The notes under the pieces were generated by a model. That model saw only the letters and a program-made list of their open reading frames with translations. It made no database searches and was not told the origin of the DNA. Below are positions 63,153 to 64,000 of a stretch of 64,000 nucleotides of DNA, piece by piece. A program made the translations under genes and the position numbers. The stretch lies in contig NC_088873.1 of NCBI RefSeq assembly GCF_032884065.1, positions 29,807,658 to 29,871,657 of the forward strand, written 5' to 3'. Position 1 is the first letter of the stretch. Each line of letters begins with the position of its first letter. This DNA comes from Artemia franciscana (lineage: Eukaryota > Arthropoda > Branchiopoda > Anostraca > Artemiidae).

Positions 63153-64000
63153 CAAACAGTTCGTGCTAACGAACTGTAGTAAGGAGCGACCCGGCTAAAT
63201 GGCAACCAAAACTCTAAAAAATGGGGTTTTGATATCAATAGCTACATCAAAAGATTTGCATTTTAATGTTGATTTTAAATATATAAGTTTAATCAAGTTT
63301 AGTCTTACGAATCAAAAGTTACGAGCCTTAGAAAATTTGCCTTATTTTATAAAATAGGGGAAAACAACCCCTAAAAGTCATAGAACCTTAACAAAAATCA
63401 CACCATCAGATTCAGCGTACCAGAGAACTCTACTGTAGAAGTTTCAAGCTCCTATCTACAAAAATGTGGAATTCCGTATTTTTTGCCAGAAGGCAAATCA
63501 CGGGTGCGTGTTTATTTGTTTGTTTGTTTTTTTTTTTTTTTTTTTTTTTTTTCACACCATCAGATTCAGCGTACCAGAGAACTCTACTGTAGAAGTTTCA
63601 AGCTCCTATCTACAAAAATGTGGAATTCCGTATTTTTTGCCAGAAGGCAAATCACGGGTGCGCGTTTATTTGTTTGTTTTTTTTTTTTTTGTTTTTTTTT
63701 CCCAAGTGGTCATCATATCGACCAAGTAGTCGTAGAATGTCGCAAGAGGGCTCATTCTAACGGAAATGAAAAGTTCTAGTGCCCTTTTTAAGTGACCAAA
63801 AAAATTGGAGGGCACCTAAGCCCCCTCCAACGCTCATTTTGTCTCCAAAGTCAACGGGTAAAAATTTTGAGATAGCCATTTTGTTTTGCATAGTCAAAAA
63901 CCATATTAACTATGTCTTTGGGAATGACTTACTCCCCTACAGTCCCTGGGGGAGGGGTTGCAAGTTACAAACTTCGGCCAGTGTTTATATATAATAATGG
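63153..64000 (+). repeat. Family A copy, continues past the window
   Basis: Starts CAAACAGTTCGTGC at 63153 (one loop-side base of the hairpin changed) and follows the family order to the window end. A block of about 150 bp around CACCATCAGATTCAGCGTAC is repeated in tandem (about 63400 and 63553), joined at a long T-run. Confidence 0.85.

Overview
The window reads as a repeat-dense, A+T-rich invertebrate nuclear genome, most likely an arthropod. The evidence is three-exon genes with phase-1 introns, TATA boxes about 33 bases upstream of TCAGT-type initiators, AATAAA signals, and CR1/Penelope-type retroelements. A crustacean such as brine shrimp is my guess from the look of the dominant repeat; it is not proven by the sequence.

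Host genes. Only one gene family can be supported: three loci for small secreted proteins, each made of a signal-peptide exon, an acidic linker exon and a glycine/tyrosine-rich last exon. Locus 1 is on the minus strand (exons 23992-23938, 15592-15530, 6180-6080). Locus 3 is on the plus strand (40065-40122, 41358-41453, then 43199-43236 or 43492-43604). Locus 2 is on the minus strand (55029-54958, 46757-46630), and its first exon was not found. Intron phases agree at every junction I could test. The first exons of loci 1 and 3 share the same TATA plus TCAGT core promoter spacing. Introns of loci 1 and 2 are 8-9 kb long and filled with repeats.

Mobile DNA. The left end (1-3778) is a 5'-truncated CR1-like LINE on the minus strand, sitting in an older repeat copy. 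A Penelope-like element with reverse transcriptase and GIY-YIG parts lies at about 19.2-23.0 kb, with a second remnant at 29.0-29.6 kb. A scrap of another LINE reverse transcriptase is at 50.3 kb, and a fossil adenain-like protease scrap is at 30.2-30.6 kb. The rest is dominated by one non-autonomous family, called family A here. It is about 1.3-2.3 kb long, starts CAAACAG, ends ATTTAAT, has a short hairpin at its 5' end and a palindrome of about 290 bp at its 3' end. Two interrupted sites whose empty sequence can be read inside the window show no target duplication of 2 bp or more.

Family A is the most interesting system here. The two arms of its 3' palindrome match each other within a copy even where copies differ. 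A composite made of a truncated copy, a 330-bp passenger and a second copy occurs at two distant places, as expected if transposition reads through from a copy that lost its 3' end to the next 3' end downstream. Together with the lack of a target duplication, this suggests a single-strand, rolling-circle-like or recombinase mechanism. No transposase for it is encoded in this window.

Other repeats: a satellite of about 293 bp (16.7-18.4 kb), a degenerate array of 165-190 bp units (18.4-19.0 kb), 117-bp and 119-bp tandem arrays, two long (TA)n tracts, a 223-bp inverted repeat with hammerhead-like core motifs (15.1-15.4 kb), and several two-copy dispersed repeats.
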